Origin: Chitinophaga rupis
GTDB lineage: Bacteria; Bacteroidota; Bacteroidia; Chitinophagales; Chitinophagaceae
NCBI RefSeq assembly: GCF_900109685.1
Contig: NZ_FOBB01000002.1
Span: 986,085 to 1,050,084, forward strand
Direction: 5' to 3'
DNA length: 64,000 nt
Of the stretch, positions 18,674 through 27,711 are shown piece after piece. Positions within the stretch are counted from its first letter, which is position 1. Every line of letters starts with the position of its first letter. Under the pieces are notes generated by a model. The model had not been told where the DNA came from and made no database searches. It saw nothing but the letters and a program-made list of their open reading frames with translations. Made by a program: the position numbers and the translations under genes.

Positions 18674-19690
18674 ATGAGAGCTTATCATCTGGAAGATACC
18701 GGCGCTGTAAAAAAACTTATCCTGCAACAACATCCCATCCAGGAACCCGGCCCTACAGAGGTGCTGGTGCGTATGCATGCCGTATCCTTGAACCGGCGGG
18801 ATACCTATATCCTGAACGGCGTGTACCCACTGCCGTCAGTACCCGGTGTAATACCTGTGAGCGATGGGGCAGGAGAGGTGGTTGCTGTAGGAGAAGCAGT
18901 ACAAAGGTTTACCATAGGCGATCATGTAGCCGGCAGCTACTTTGCCCGTTGGGTAGATGGCCCCTTCAGCCGTGAACTTGGCCGCTATCAATTGGGCTGC
19001 ACACTGCCCGGCATGCTCACAGAATATGCATTGCTGGAAGAAGAAAGCCTGGTGCATGTACCACCGCACCTGAGCTGGGAAGAAGCTGCCACCTTACCCT
19101 GCGCAGGACTAACCGCCTGGAGCGCACTTACCGGCGGCGGCCCCGTTACACCGGGGCAAACCGTACTTACCATTGGTACCGGCGGCGTAGCATTGTTTGC
19201 TTTGCAGTTTGCCAAAATGCTGGGCGCAAAAGTGATTGCCATTACATCCTGCCCCGAGAAGGCGGCGCGGCTCATCGAGCTGGGTGCGGATGATGTGATC
19301 AACCGGCATACCATACCCAACTGGCCGCCTGCAGTACGGGCGCTCACGAACGGACAAGGCATAGATCATATCATAGAAACCGGCGGCGCCGATACCATTG
19401 AGCAATCCTTACAGGTAGCTGCGCTTAATGCCAATGTAGCGCTGGTGAGTGTGCTGGGCATACAAAAAAAGATGATAGAAATAGATCCCATCATACTGGC
19501 CGGCAACCTGGTTACCATGCGCCGTTTATTTGTTGGCCACCGCACTGGCCTGGAAGACATGATCCGCGCTATCGCAGTACACCTGCTGCACCCGGTAATA
19601 GACCGTGTATTCCCCTTTGAGGAAGCTGCACAGGCCTATGAATATTTTGCTACGGGCCGCCTGATGGGAAAAGTAGTGATCAAAATATAG
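18674..19690 (+). CDS. MDR-family NAD(P)-dependent alcohol dehydrogenase/quinone oxidoreductase
   Basis: 338 residues of the medium-chain dehydrogenase/reductase fold. An N-terminal GroES-like domain carries SLNRRD and PGVIPVSDGAGEVVAVG. The Rossmann domain has TIGTGGVALFALQFAKMLGA. The usual zinc-ligand cysteines are missing, so it is probably of the zinc-free quinone oxidoreductase-like branch. The start at 18674 fits the -7 box 17 nt upstream. It lies opposite an AraC regulator that probably controls it, and 45 bp before the aminotransferase gene, which has its own promoter. The substrate cannot be deduced. Confidence 0.88.
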   Translation: MRAYHLEDTGAVKKLILQQHPIQEPGPTEVLVRMHAVSLNRRDTYILNGVYPLPSVPGVIPVSDGAGEVVAVGEAVQRFTIGDHVAGSYFARWVDGPFSRELGRYQLGCTLPGMLTEYALLEEESLVHVPPHLSWEEAATLPCAGLTAWSALTGGGPVTPGQTVLTIGTGGVALFALQFAKMLGAKVIAITSCPEKAARLIELGADDVINRHTIPNWPPAVRALTNGQGIDHIIETGGADTIEQSLQVAALNANVALVSVLGIQKKMIEIDPIILAGNLVTMRRLFVGHRTGLEDMIRAIAVHLLHPVIDRVFPFEEAAQAYEYFATGRLMGKVVIKI

Positions 19691-19709
19691 AAATACCCGC
19701 GCGCTGCCT

Positions 19710-19718
19710 TATCTTTCG
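19710..19718 (+). promoter_or_regulatory. -7 box of the aminotransferase gene
   Basis: TATCTTTCG, one base from TAnnTTTG, 18 nt before the ATG at 19736. Confidence 0.45.
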
Positions 19719-19735
19719 GCAAATATCTACGCGGC

Positions 19736-20572
19736 ATGAATCAAGCGGCTGTTTTTATCAATGATACATTTGTTCCGGCCGGCGAGGCTGCATTGCTGGT
19801 CACCGACCTGGCAACACAACGTGGCTACGGCATTTTTGATTTCTTTAAAACGATCAATAACATACCGGTTTTCCTGGATGACCACCTGGCCCGCTTCTAT
19901 AATTCCGCTGCACAAATGCGCTTGCCGTTGCAGCAAAGCCCGGAGCAATTGAAAGCGATCATCCATGAATTAATACAACGCAACCAGATCCCTGATGCCG
20001 GCATCCGTATTTCCTGCACCGGCGGTTATCCGCAGGATGGGTATAGCATTACTACGCCAAACCTGGTGATCACGCAGCAGCCTTTGACCCCGCTTGCAGC
20101 AGATGCCTTTGAAAAAGGATTGCGCTTGGTAAGCTACAATCATCAGCGGCAGCTGCCGGAAATAAAGACCATCGATTACCTCATGGCAATCTGGCTGCAG
20201 CCGTTTGTAAAGGAGCAGCAGGCAGATGACCTGCTGTATTACCGGCATGGGCTGATCACGGAATGCCCGCGTGCGAATATTTTCATGGTTACGGCGGATG
20301 ATACTGTAGTAACACCATCCCGCAATATTTTAAAAGGCATTACGCGGATGCATACTTTAAAAGTAGCGCGGGAGCTGTACAAAGTAGAGGAGCGGGATGT
20401 TACTTTAGAAGAGTTTCGTGCTGCAAAGGAGGCTTTTATTTCCAGTACTACTAAATATATTTTGCCTGTGTTGCAGCTGGATGGCAAGCCTGTTGGCAAT
20501 GGGCAACCGAGGGTTGTTACTGCGCGGTTGAATGGCGTATTAAGGGAGTATGTTGGGAAGCATATAGGGTAG
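19736..20572 (+). CDS. PLP-dependent class IV aminotransferase (branched-chain/D-amino acid/ADC lyase type)
   Basis: 278 residues of the fold-type IV PLP family. The Schiff-base lysine is probably Lys144 in EIKTIDYLMA, and Glu175 in GLITECPRANIF binds the PLP ring nitrogen. ILKGITRMHTLKVA is the phosphate-binding turn. At 278 residues it is close to D-alanine aminotransferase and aminodeoxychorismate lyase and shorter than IlvE. The lysine context does not settle which activity it has. It is followed directly by repeat island A. No other amino-acid biosynthesis gene is adjacent. Confidence 0.88.
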   Translation: MNQAAVFINDTFVPAGEAALLVTDLATQRGYGIFDFFKTINNIPVFLDDHLARFYNSAAQMRLPLQQSPEQLKAIIHELIQRNQIPDAGIRISCTGGYPQDGYSITTPNLVITQQPLTPLAADAFEKGLRLVSYNHQRQLPEIKTIDYLMAIWLQPFVKEQQADDLLYYRHGLITECPRANIFMVTADDTVVTPSRNILKGITRMHTLKVARELYKVEERDVTLEEFRAAKEAFISSTTKYILPVLQLDGKPVGNGQPRVVTARLNGVLREYVGKHIG

Positions 20573-20587
20573 GGGATTCTCAGTTCC

Positions 20588-20850
20588 GTATATCTGGCAA
20601 TGAATTGGCCCACCTGTTGGGTGTTAGATGAGTCGCCTGGGATTTTAGGTTCGATTGCTTAGAGCTTGTTCTCCCACATATCTGGCAATGAATTGGCCCA
20701 CCTGTTGGGTGTTAGATGAGTCACCTGGGATTTTTAGGTTCGATTGCTTAGGGTTTGTTCTCCCACCCATCCGGCATCGAACTGTACCCGCCTGTTCAGT
20801 AAGTCTATTGGACTTACTGGGTCGTATCAGCTGTAATAGGGATGGGGCAT
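20588..20850. repeat. Three imperfect ~88-bp direct repeats at the left end of repeat island A
   Basis: The phrase TCTGGCAATGAATTGGCCCA starts at 20593 and again at 20681, and a diverged form starts at 20770, giving spacings of 88 and 89 bp. The first two units are nearly identical, including CACCTGTTGGGTGTTAGATG and the tail TTGTTCTCCCAC. The third unit doubles as the left inverted arm of the island. Confidence 0.85.
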
Positions 20851-20870
20851 TATCAAGCGTGTCACGCCGG
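20782..20870 (+). repeat. Left inverted arm of repeat island A
   Basis: Blocks at 20782-20808 (core ACCCGCCTGTTC), 20822-20830 (TCGTATCAG) and 20850-20870 recur in reverse complement and reverse order at 21676-21766. The outer block matches at 24 of 27 bases and the inner at 20 of 21. A perfect 14-bp inverted repeat (20761-20774 with 20885-20898) encloses this arm. Confidence 0.85.
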
Positions 20871-20969
20871 CTAAGGTCCGCTGCCCGGATGGGTGGGAGG
20901 CCCGGCGAGAGAGCGTGTTATCAAAGTTTTAACAGGGGGGCTAAGAGAAAACAAGCATCATGAGATAAT

Positions 20970-21640
20970 GTGAGGAACCAGCAGCAACCAACATAAAAGT
21001 TTCATCACTCAGATTTTCCCGACCCATAATGGAAAACACAATGAACCTGCAGCCAACATAATGTTCTTCCATCCCTCTGATCTCCGGGGTCTATAATAGT
21101 AAACACAAGGAATCTGTAACAAGCAACATAATGTTCTCTATCGCTTGATCTCCCCGGGGCTATAATAGTAAACACAGAAATCTGCAGCAACTAACATAAT
21201 GTTTATCTATCGCTTTGATCTCCCTGGGCCCATAATAGTAAACACAAGGAATCTATAGCAACTAACATAATGTTCTTCTATCGCTTTGATCTCCCCGGTC
21301 CATAATAGTAAACACAAGGAATCTGTAACAAGCAACATAATGTTCTCTATTGCTCTGATCTCCCTAGGTCCATTGTAGTAAACACAAGGAATCTGCAGCA
21401 ACCAACATAATGTTTATCTATCGCTCTGATCTCCCCGGGTCTATAATAGTAAACACAAGGGATCTGTAACAAGCAACATAGTGTTCTCTATCGCTTGATC
21501 TCCCCGGGTCTATAATAGTAAACACAAGGAATCTGTAACAAGCAACATAATGTTCTCCATCGCTTGATCTCTCGGGCCCATAATAGTAACACAAGGCATC
21601 TGCAGCAACCAACATAATGTTCTTCTATCGCTTCGATCTC
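20970..21640. repeat. Tandem array of about ten ~70-bp units (repeat island A)
   Basis: The phrase AACATAATGTT or a close variant recurs at 20990, 21055, 21125, 21193, 21264, 21334, 21404, 21475, 21544 and 21611, a period of 65-71 bp, mostly 70. Each unit also carries CATAATAGTAAACACAAGG and a CGCTTGATCTCCCCGGG-like phrase. The whole unit is conserved, so there are no unique spacers as in CRISPR. Open frames here shift from unit to unit and are not coding. Confidence 0.92.
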
Positions 21641-21675
21641 CCCGACCCCGGAAGTTCCAATAAACGGGCCTTTGC

Positions 21676-21766
21676 CCGGCGTGATACGCTTGATAAAGCC
21701 GTATAGTATAACAACGCCTGATACGATATTAAATGCGTCATCGACTTACAGAACAGGCGGGTGCAG
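21676..21766 (-). repeat. Right inverted arm of repeat island A
   Basis: Reverse-complement counterpart of 20782-20870. Blocks are 21676-21696, 21718-21726 and 21740-21766 (core GAACAGGCGGGT). Confidence 0.85.
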
Positions 21767-21778
21767 CCCGTTTGTTGG

Positions 21779-21922
21779 ACCTCCGGGAAAGGTCGCCAGA
21801 CCCTGGAAATGTTATCAAATCCCGGAGAACTTTTGTCAGAGCCCCGGAAACATTTGCCAGCCCCAGGGATGTTTATCAAACCTCTCGGAATGTTTATTGG
21901 TCCTCAGGAACCGCTCTATAAT
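21779..21922. repeat. Degenerate ~20-bp tandem repeat upstream of the TetR gene
   Basis: Seven successive phrases of 18-21 bp follow the pattern CCCGGAAA-x-TTTGCCAG or CCCAGGGATGTTTATCAAA, for example at about 21780, 21801, 21820, 21841, 21860, 21880 and 21900. It fills the gap between the right arm of island A and the TetR promoter. Confidence 0.65.
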
Positions 21923-21966
21923 CATCCATGTCCCTACTTCAAATAACAAGGTCTTCAAAAATCATA

Positions 21967-21999
21967 TTTGGAACAATCGTTCCATTATTGTACCTTTGC
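21967..21999 (+). promoter_or_regulatory. tetR promoter with palindromic operator
   Basis: -33 TTTG (21967-21970), 20-bp spacer, and -7 TACCTTTGC (21991-21999). The spacer contains the palindrome GGAACAATCGTTCC (21970-21983), extended by a matching T/A pair. This is the expected autoregulatory site of the TetR protein encoded from 22006. Confidence 0.8.
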
Positions 22000-22005
22000 C
22001 TCATC

Positions 22006-22584
22006 ATGGCACGAAACAAAGCATTTGATCCGGAAGAAAGATTGGAAAAAGCCCGTGACCTGTTCTGGGAAAGGGGCTATCACGCCACTTCCATGCAGGA
22101 CCTGGTAGAAGCAATGCAGCTGAACCGCGCCAGCATCTACGATACTTATGGCGATAAACACGCCTTATTCCTGCAATGCCTGGGCAATTATGCTACAGAT
22201 AAACGGGAGGAGTACAAAGCAGCTGCTGCTGGTGCGCTATCGTCTATAGATGCAGTGGAAGCCATTATCCGCAAAGCGCTGGAAAGAACACTGCAGGAAG
22301 GCAAAGCCTGCATGGTGGTGAAATCATCCTTTGAGCTGGCAGAAACAGATAAAGAGGTGAACAGCATCCTGAAGAACGACGGCGATCGTCTGAATGATAT
22401 ATTGGAGGTATTGCTCATGAAAGCACAATCTGCAGGGGAGATCAGCAAAGACCGCGATGTGAAGATGCTGGCCAGTTATATCATTGCTAACTTCAGCGGA
22501 TTATGGCAAACCTATATCATCTCAAAAAATGAAAAGCTCGTTACACAAATGGCGGAGTTTTTAATTCAAGTGATCAGGCAATGA
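22006..22584 (+). CDS. TetR/AcrR-family transcriptional repressor
   Basis: 192 residues from ATG 22006. A frame open from 21928 runs through the promoter and is rejected. The N-terminal DNA-binding domain has the family signature AFDPEERLEKARDLFWERGY followed by HATSMQDLVEAMQLNRASIYDTYGDK. The C-terminal part is the all-helical ligand domain. The ATG is only 7 nt after the -7 TTTG, so the mRNA is almost leaderless. A near-copy of its palindromic operator (22606-22622) lies before the SDR gene, which makes that gene the likely target. The ligand is unknown. Confidence 0.92.
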   Translation: MARNKAFDPEERLEKARDLFWERGYHATSMQDLVEAMQLNRASIYDTYGDKHALFLQCLGNYATDKREEYKAAAAGALSSIDAVEAIIRKALERTLQEGKACMVVKSSFELAETDKEVNSILKNDGDRLNDILEVLLMKAQSAGEISKDRDVKMLASYIIANFSGLWQTYIISKNEKLVTQMAEFLIQVIRQ

Positions 22585-22605
22585 CCGCCTTTTTTTTGAC
22601 TAATA

Positions 22606-22622
22606 TTGGAATGATCGTTCTG
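22606..22622. promoter_or_regulatory. Second TetR-type operator, upstream of the SDR gene
   Basis: TTGGAATGATCGTTCTG matches the operator at 21969-21984 in the GGAA-nn-ATCGTTC core. It lies just after the tetR stop and about 165 bp before the SDR start. Confidence 0.7.
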
Positions 22623-22787
22623 GTAAGGAGCGGTATGGCTAATGGAGTGGAGACTATAGATAGTTTTTTATACACCTCCACCTGGCCAGGATCCGGTAAC
22701 AATAATGCATTCAAAAGTATAACCACATCGATCACAATGATCTTTTCCGGTAAATAAATAAAAAGCATCAAACAAAAATTATAACAA

Positions 22788-23528
22788 ATGAAACGTTTAG
22801 AGAACAAAACAGCCCTGGTAACAGGAGGGAGCCGTGGTATGGGCGCCGCTATCGCCAAACGCCTGGCACATGAAGGGGCAAAAGTAGCCATCACCTATGT
22901 AAGCTCGGCAGATAAAGCACAGGCAGTAGTTAAAGAAATTGAAGCTGCCGGCGGACAGGCAATAGCCATTGCGGCCGACAATGAAAACGCCGAAGCCCTC
23001 ACCGCTGCAGTGAACCAGACCGCCAAAACTTTTGGCAGTATAGATATCCTGGTGAACAATGCCGGCATCTGGATGGCCGGAGAAATAGACAAACATACCC
23101 TGGCGGAATTTGACCGCGTAGTATCTGTAAATGTGCGCGCAGTATTTGTAGCGGTGCAGGCAGCGCTGACGCATATGCCTAACGGCGGCCGCATTATTAC
23201 CATCGGCAGCAACCTGGCAGAACGGGTGTGGGCGCCTGGTATGACGCTCTACTCCATGACAAAAGCCGCGCTCATTGGCCTTACCAAAGGACTAGCCCGC
23301 GACCTGGGTGCACGCGAGATCACCGTTAACCTCATACAGCCCGGTTCAACGGATACCGATATGAACCCGGAGAATGGGCCGCATTCCGATCATCAGCGCG
23401 CCTTAATGGCCATTCCTAAATATGGCTCCGCAGATGATATTGCAGCATATGTGGCATTTTTATCCGGCACAGAAGCCCGCTCTTTTACCGGTGCGGTAAC
23501 TACCATAGATGGTGGTTTAAATGCCTAG
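22788..23528 (+). CDS. SDR-family NAD(P)-dependent oxidoreductase (FabG-like)
   Basis: 246 residues of the classical short-chain dehydrogenase fold. The cofactor loop is TGGSRGMG (12-19), the NNAG motif is at 90-93, and the catalytic residues are Ser141, Tyr155 and Lys159 (YSMTK). IDGG near the C-terminus is typical of glucose/3-oxoacyl-ACP reductase-like members. An upstream TetR operator suggests induction by a small molecule, perhaps the substrate. A terminator follows, so the gene is separate from the molybdenum enzyme genes. The substrate is unknown. Confidence 0.9.
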   Translation: MKRLENKTALVTGGSRGMGAAIAKRLAHEGAKVAITYVSSADKAQAVVKEIEAAGGQAIAIAADNENAEALTAAVNQTAKTFGSIDILVNNAGIWMAGEIDKHTLAEFDRVVSVNVRAVFVAVQAALTHMPNGGRIITIGSNLAERVWAPGMTLYSMTKAALIGLTKGLARDLGAREITVNLIQPGSTDTDMNPENGPHSDHQRALMAIPKYGSADDIAAYVAFLSGTEARSFTGAVTTIDGGLNA

Positions 23529-23576
23529 CGAATGGTATTTTAAAATACAACGCACAACCAAAGTGCAACTTCAAAA

Positions 23577-23628
23577 GTGGAATGCCCAAACCTTTATCCA
23601 CACAAGGTATCGCGGCATTCCATTTTTA
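23577..23628 (+). terminator. Terminator after the SDR gene
   Basis: Arms TGGAATGCC and GGCATTCCA flank a 27-nt loop, followed by T-rich ATTTTTAATTTTTG. A T-rich word repeat continues to about 23660. Confidence 0.55.
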
Positions 23629-23775
23629 ATTTTTGACTTTTAATTTTTAACTTTTCATCACTATCCAATTAAATAGCTCCCATCACTTTACCACCAATGT
23701 ATTTTTACTTCCCAAAAGCAAAATATTATACTATATTTCTAACATTATCATTGGTGTAATCTCTAAACCCTTGTT

Positions 23776-24240
23776 ATGGCTGTCTTCAACTTAACCATCA
23801 ACAACACGGACTACAAAGTAGATGTAGACCCGCAAATGCCTTTGTTGTGGGTGATCCGCGATTTTGCAGGACTAACAGGTACCAAGTTCGGATGCGGCAT
23901 TGCGCAATGCGGCGCCTGTACCGTGCACCTGAATGGCGATGCCGTGCGTTCCTGCTCCGTACCGGTATCTTCCATCGGTCAGCAAAAGATAGTGACCATT
24001 GAAGGACTGTCTGAAAAAGGAGATCATCCTTTACAAAAAGCCTGGGAAGAAGTGGATGTGCCGCAATGCGGCTACTGCCAGGCCGGGCAGATCATGAGCG
24101 CAGCAGCTTTCCTAAAAGACAAACCGCATCCGACAGACCAGGAGATAGATAATCTGATGTCGGGCAATATTTGCCGCTGCGGTACCTATAACAGAATTAA
24201 AAAAGCCATTCACCTGGCTGCACAAGGAGGTAAATCATGA
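23776..24240 (+). CDS. 2Fe-2S subunit of a molybdenum hydroxylase (IorA/xanthine dehydrogenase small-subunit family)
   Basis: 154 residues. It passes electrons from the molybdenum subunit. The plant-type cluster ligands are Cys40, Cys45, Cys48 and Cys60 (CGIAQCGAC). The second cluster has CGYCQ (Cys98, Cys101) and CRCGTY (Cys133, Cys135). It has no signal peptide and probably travels folded with the Tat-exported large subunit. The stop overlaps the next start by 4 nt (ATGA), and a strong AGGAGG precedes that start, which is rare in this phylum. There is no FAD subunit gene, as in isoquinoline 1-oxidoreductase and periplasmic aldehyde dehydrogenases. Confidence 0.93.
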   Translation: MAVFNLTINNTDYKVDVDPQMPLLWVIRDFAGLTGTKFGCGIAQCGACTVHLNGDAVRSCSVPVSSIGQQKIVTIEGLSEKGDHPLQKAWEEVDVPQCGYCQAGQIMSAAAFLKDKPHPTDQEIDNLMSGNICRCGTYNRIKKAIHLAAQGGKS

Positions 24241-26384
24241 GTACATCCACCATCAACAGAAGACATTTCCTCAAGATCGGCATTACAGCCGGCGGAGGCT
24301 TGATATTGGGCATGGAGTATTTAGCTTCGTGTAGCCCTTCCGGTAGCAATGCTCCCGCAGCAATGCAAACCCTGAATGCATTCATTAAAATAGGTACGGA
24401 TGGTTTGGTGACCATTATGGCGCCCAACCCGGAAATAGGACAGGGGGTGAAAACTTCCCTGCCTATGATAGTGGCAGAAGAGCTGGATGTAGACTGGAAG
24501 AACGTGATCATTGAGCAAGCTGCCCTGGATACGGATAAGTATACACGCCAGGTGGCAGGCGGCAGCGGCTCCGTACGCAGCAGCTGGGACCCCTTCCGGC
24601 AGGCAGGCGCCACTGGCCGGCAAATGCTGGTGAATGCGGCTGCCGATAAATGGAAGGTAGATCCCAACACCTGCACCACGGAAGCAGGTATGGTGCATCA
24701 TAAAGACAGCGGTAAAAAGATCTCTTACGGCGACCTGGTAGAAAAAGCAGCTACCATGCCGGTACCCAAGGATGTGAAGCTGAAAGACCCGAAGAGCTTT
24801 AAGATCATTGGCACACGTATCGGCAACTACGATACCAAAGCTATTATTACCGGCAAACAGAAATACGGTATTGATACCAAACGGGAAGGCATGTTGTATG
24901 CCACTATTATTCGTCCGCCTGCATTTGGGCAAACGCTGGAATCTTTTAACCAGGATGCTGCCCGCAAATACCAGGGTATAAAGGATGTAGTGAGCTTTGA
25001 TAACAAGATAGCAGTGCTGGGCCGCAGCACCTGGGAAGTAATGCAGGCTGCCAGATCCATAAAACCGGTTTGGAAAGATGATGGCACGCTGGAAAGCACC
25101 GCTGATTACAAGGCGAACTTTAATAAGACGCTGGAACAGCTGCCAAAAGAATCAAAACGTAAGGATGGCAACATCAAAAAAGGGCTGGCTGCCGGTACCA
25201 AAACATTTGAGGCAACCTTTGAATGCCCGTTCATTCCGCACAATCCCATGGAGCCCATGAACTTTTTTGCGGATGTAAAAGCAGATAGTGTTGAGCTGTA
25301 CGGGCCTATTCAGCTGCCGGATAAAGCACGTAATACCATTGCTGAAAAATTCAAGATCCCCAAAGAGAAGATAAAGGTAGGCATGACCCGCATGGGTGGC
25401 GGTTTTGGCCGCAGGCTCATGACCGACTTTGTAGAGGAGGCCGTGGCGGTATCCCAGCTGGCCAAAGCCCCGGTAAATGTGATCTGGAAACGGGAAGATG
25501 ACATGGGGGGCGGGTTTTACCGGCCCATGGCCCTGTACAAATACAAGGCGGCCACAGATAGTAACGGCAAACTTATTGCCTGGCATCACCATTCTGTAGG
25601 CGTAACCGGTAATACAGCACGTGAAGATAATTTCCCTGCCGGTGCAGTACCTAATCTGCAGGTGGATACGCATGAGTATAAATCGCCCGTAACTACAGGA
25701 CCCTGGCGCGCACCCATTCATAACTATATTGCTTTTGCAGAAGAATCTTTCCTGGATGAAATTGCGCACGGCGTAGGTAAAGACCCGGTAGCATTCCGCC
25801 TGGAGCTGCTGGAGCAGGCAAAAGCGCAGCCGGTAGGCAAAATGGATTATGATCCTGACCGTTATGCCGGCGTGATCAAAAAAGTAGCGCAAATGGCTAA
25901 CTGGGGCCAGCCTAAACCCGGCGTGTTCCAGGGTATAAGCGCGCACTTTTCGTTCCAGACCTATGTAGCGCAGGTAGCGGAAGTGAGTAACGTGAACGGG
26001 CAATGGAAGATCAACAAGATCTATTGCGCAGTGGATTGCGGCACCATTATTAACAGGAGCGGGGCCGAAAACCAGGTGGAAGGCGCTATGATAGATGGTT
26101 TGGGACATGCCATGTTTGGTGAGCTGACCCTTACCAAAGGCAAGCCGGATCAAACCAACTACGACCGTTACCGCCTGATACGCATGCGGGAAGCGCCACC
26201 AGTGGAAATAGCTTTTATTGAAAATAATGAAAAGCCCACAGGTTTAGGCGAGCCGGCCTTACCGCCTGTAGCCGCTGCAATAGGCAATGCTATTTTTGCA
26301 GCTACGGGCCACCGGTTAAGATCACAGCCATTTATGAATAGCGAAGCGGTATTTTCTGTGCAGAAGCAGCAGAGCGAAGTGTAA
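24237..26384 (+). CDS. Molybdopterin-binding subunit of a periplasmic molybdenum hydroxylase (IorB-like)
   Basis: 715 residues. A Tat signal NRRHFLKIG (twin Arg at residues 8-9) is followed by a hydrophobic stretch and a LASC motif at Cys32, so it may be an exported lipoprotein. The Mo-cofactor domains are recognisable by [18 protein letters not shown] and the C-terminal [17 protein letters not shown], where the Glu corresponds to the catalytic glutamate of the family. It oxidises an aldehyde or N-heterocycle with water as oxygen donor; the sequence does not give the substrate. XdhC and MobA-like cofactor genes follow. Confidence 0.92.
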   Translation: MSTSTINRRHFLKIGITAGGGLILGMEYLASCSPSGSNAPAAMQTLNAFIKIGTDGLVTIMAPNPEIGQGVKTSLPMIVAEELDVDWKNVIIEQAALDTDKYTRQVAGGSGSVRSSWDPFRQAGATGRQMLVNAAADKWKVDPNTCTTEAGMVHHKDSGKKISYGDLVEKAATMPVPKDVKLKDPKSFKIIGTRIGNYDTKAIITGKQKYGIDTKREGMLYATIIRPPAFGQTLESFNQDAARKYQGIKDVVSFDNKIAVLGRSTWEVMQAARSIKPVWKDDGTLESTADYKANFNKTLEQLPKESKRKDGNIKKGLAAGTKTFEATFECPFIPHNPMEPMNFFADVKADSVELYGPIQLPDKARNTIAEKFKIPKEKIKVGMTRMGGGFGRRLMTDFVEEAVAVSQLAKAPVNVIWKREDDMGGGFYRPMALYKYKAATDSNGKLIAWHHHSVGVTGNTAREDNFPAGAVPNLQVDTHEYKSPVTTGPWRAPIHNYIAFAEESFLDEIAHGVGKDPVAFRLELLEQAKAQPVGKMDYDPDRYAGVIKKVAQMANWGQPKPGVFQGISAHFSFQTYVAQVAEVSNVNGQWKINKIYCAVDCGTIINRSGAENQVEGAMIDGLGHAMFGELTLTKGKPDQTNYDRYRLIRMREAPPVEIAFIENNEKPTGLGEPALPPVAAAIGNAIFAATGHRLRSQPFMNSEAVFSVQKQQSEV

Positions 26385-26429
26385 GGAACGAAGTGAGAAG
26401 CAGGAGCCAGGATGATTATTAAATATATA

Positions 26430-26530
26430 AAAGGTAAAGGGTAAAGCGATAGTTTACTCTTTACCTTTTGCTTTTTTACTTTAAGATAACGGCCCTGCTT
26501 TTTACTTTTTACTTTTTTACTTTTAACTTT
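26430..26530 (+). terminator. Terminator hairpin and T-rich word repeats
   Basis: The arms AAAGGTAAAGGGTAAA and TTTACTCTTTACCTTT (one mismatch) form a hairpin at about 26430-26468. A run of TTTTTACTTTT-like words continues to 26530, directly before the XdhC start. Confidence 0.65.
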
Positions 26531-26537
26531 AGGAACG

Positions 26538-27701
26538 ATGAAAGAGCTCAAAGACATTGTAGCCGCGTTTGAGAAAGCTCAACTGCAAGGACAACAAACC
26601 GCATTAGCCACCGTGGTGCTGGTAGAAGGCTCCGCCTACCGCCGGCCTGGCGCACGAATGTTAATTACAGAAGACGGTCAGCTGACCGGCGCTATCAGCG
26701 GAGGCTGCCTGGAAGGCGATGCCCTGCGCAAAGCCCAGCAGGTGATGTTCCGCCAGCAGGCCATGCTGGTAACCTACGACACTACCGACGAAGACGATGC
26801 CAAACTGGGCGTGCAGCTGGGCTGCAATGGCATCATCCATATTTTGATAGAGCCTGTTGTGCCCACAGCGCCCAATCATCCCATTCAATTATTAAAAGCC
26901 TGCCTGCAGCAGCGGCAAACCTCCGTGCTGGCTACTTTATTCTCCCTGGAAGATAAAAAAGGCATACAACCCGGCACTGTTCTGCTGCTTTCGCAGCACA
27001 GCGTACAGAAAAACAGTTTTTTCAGTAATGTGGAATGGCCGGATAATACATTGCTGCAGGATGCACAGGAAGCGCTGCGTACCCAGCTGCATGTTACCAA
27101 ACAATACACTTACACGCATACTTTCACTGCCTTTATAGAAGTGGTGCATCCCGCGCCGGCCCTCATCATTTTCGGAGCCGGTAATGACGCCATTCCGTTA
27201 ACTGCGCTGGCGGCCGTACTGGGCTGGGAAACCACGGTGGTAGATGGCCGCCCGAGTTATGCCACCCCGCTGCGTTTTCCGCAGGCCGGTAAAGTGCTGG
27301 TTTCCAGGTCGGAACAAGCTTTATCGCAAGTAGTGATTGATGACCGTACCGCCGTGGTGCTCATGACGCACAACTATAATTACGACCTGGCCATGCTGCG
27401 GCAGCTGCTGCCTTTGGAGCTGCCCTACATCGGTTCCCTGGGTCCTAAAAAGAAGCTGGACCGGATGCTGGACGAACTGCGTGCAGCCGGCATCACCATT
27501 ACCCCGGAACAGCTACAGAAAGTGTATGGCCCCACCGGGCTGGATATCGGTGCGGAGGGTGCAGAAGAAATTGCGCTGTCGGTAATGGCGGAGATCAAAG
27601 CTGTGCTGTCTAACCGCAGTGGTGCTCCGCTGCGCGATAAAGATACTCCCATTCACGCCCCGCGTGTCCCGCACAACGGGGAACCTGCTGTACTGCATTA
27701 A
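26538..27701 (+). CDS. XdhC/CoxI-family molybdenum enzyme maturation factor
   Basis: 387 residues. XdhC proteins bind the molybdenum cofactor, promote its sulfuration and hand it to xanthine dehydrogenase-type enzymes. The N-terminal domain has the signature VEGSAYRRPGARML and ISGGCLEGDA. The C-terminal Rossmann domain has LIIFGAGNDAIPLTALAAVLG and GSLGPKKK. It stands between the large subunit and the MobA-like gene, as expected for a dedicated assembly factor. A TAACTTTA box ends 6 nt before the ATG and may be an almost leaderless promoter. Confidence 0.93.
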   Translation: MKELKDIVAAFEKAQLQGQQTALATVVLVEGSAYRRPGARMLITEDGQLTGAISGGCLEGDALRKAQQVMFRQQAMLVTYDTTDEDDAKLGVQLGCNGIIHILIEPVVPTAPNHPIQLLKACLQQRQTSVLATLFSLEDKKGIQPGTVLLLSQHSVQKNSFFSNVEWPDNTLLQDAQEALRTQLHVTKQYTYTHTFTAFIEVVHPAPALIIFGAGNDAIPLTALAAVLGWETTVVDGRPSYATPLRFPQAGKVLVSRSEQALSQVVIDDRTAVVLMTHNYNYDLAMLRQLLPLELPYIGSLGPKKKLDRMLDELRAAGITITPEQLQKVYGPTGLDIGAEGAEEIALSVMAEIKAVLSNRSGAPLRDKDTPIHAPRVPHNGEPAVLH

Positions 27702-27711
27702 TCCATTCCTT

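Noticed and set aside
21005..21615. Three minus-strand open frames of 61-65 codons in the 70-bp array
   Set aside because: The unit length is not a multiple of three, the frame changes from unit to unit, and the translations only echo the DNA repeat.
20970..21640. CRISPR array
   Set aside because: The entire ~70-bp unit is conserved between copies; there are no constant short repeats separated by unique spacers, and no cas genes lie in the window.
25152..26153. 333-codon minus-strand frame within the molybdenum enzyme gene
   Set aside because: It is the antisense shadow of a clear gene (codon bias effect) and has no recognisable domain.
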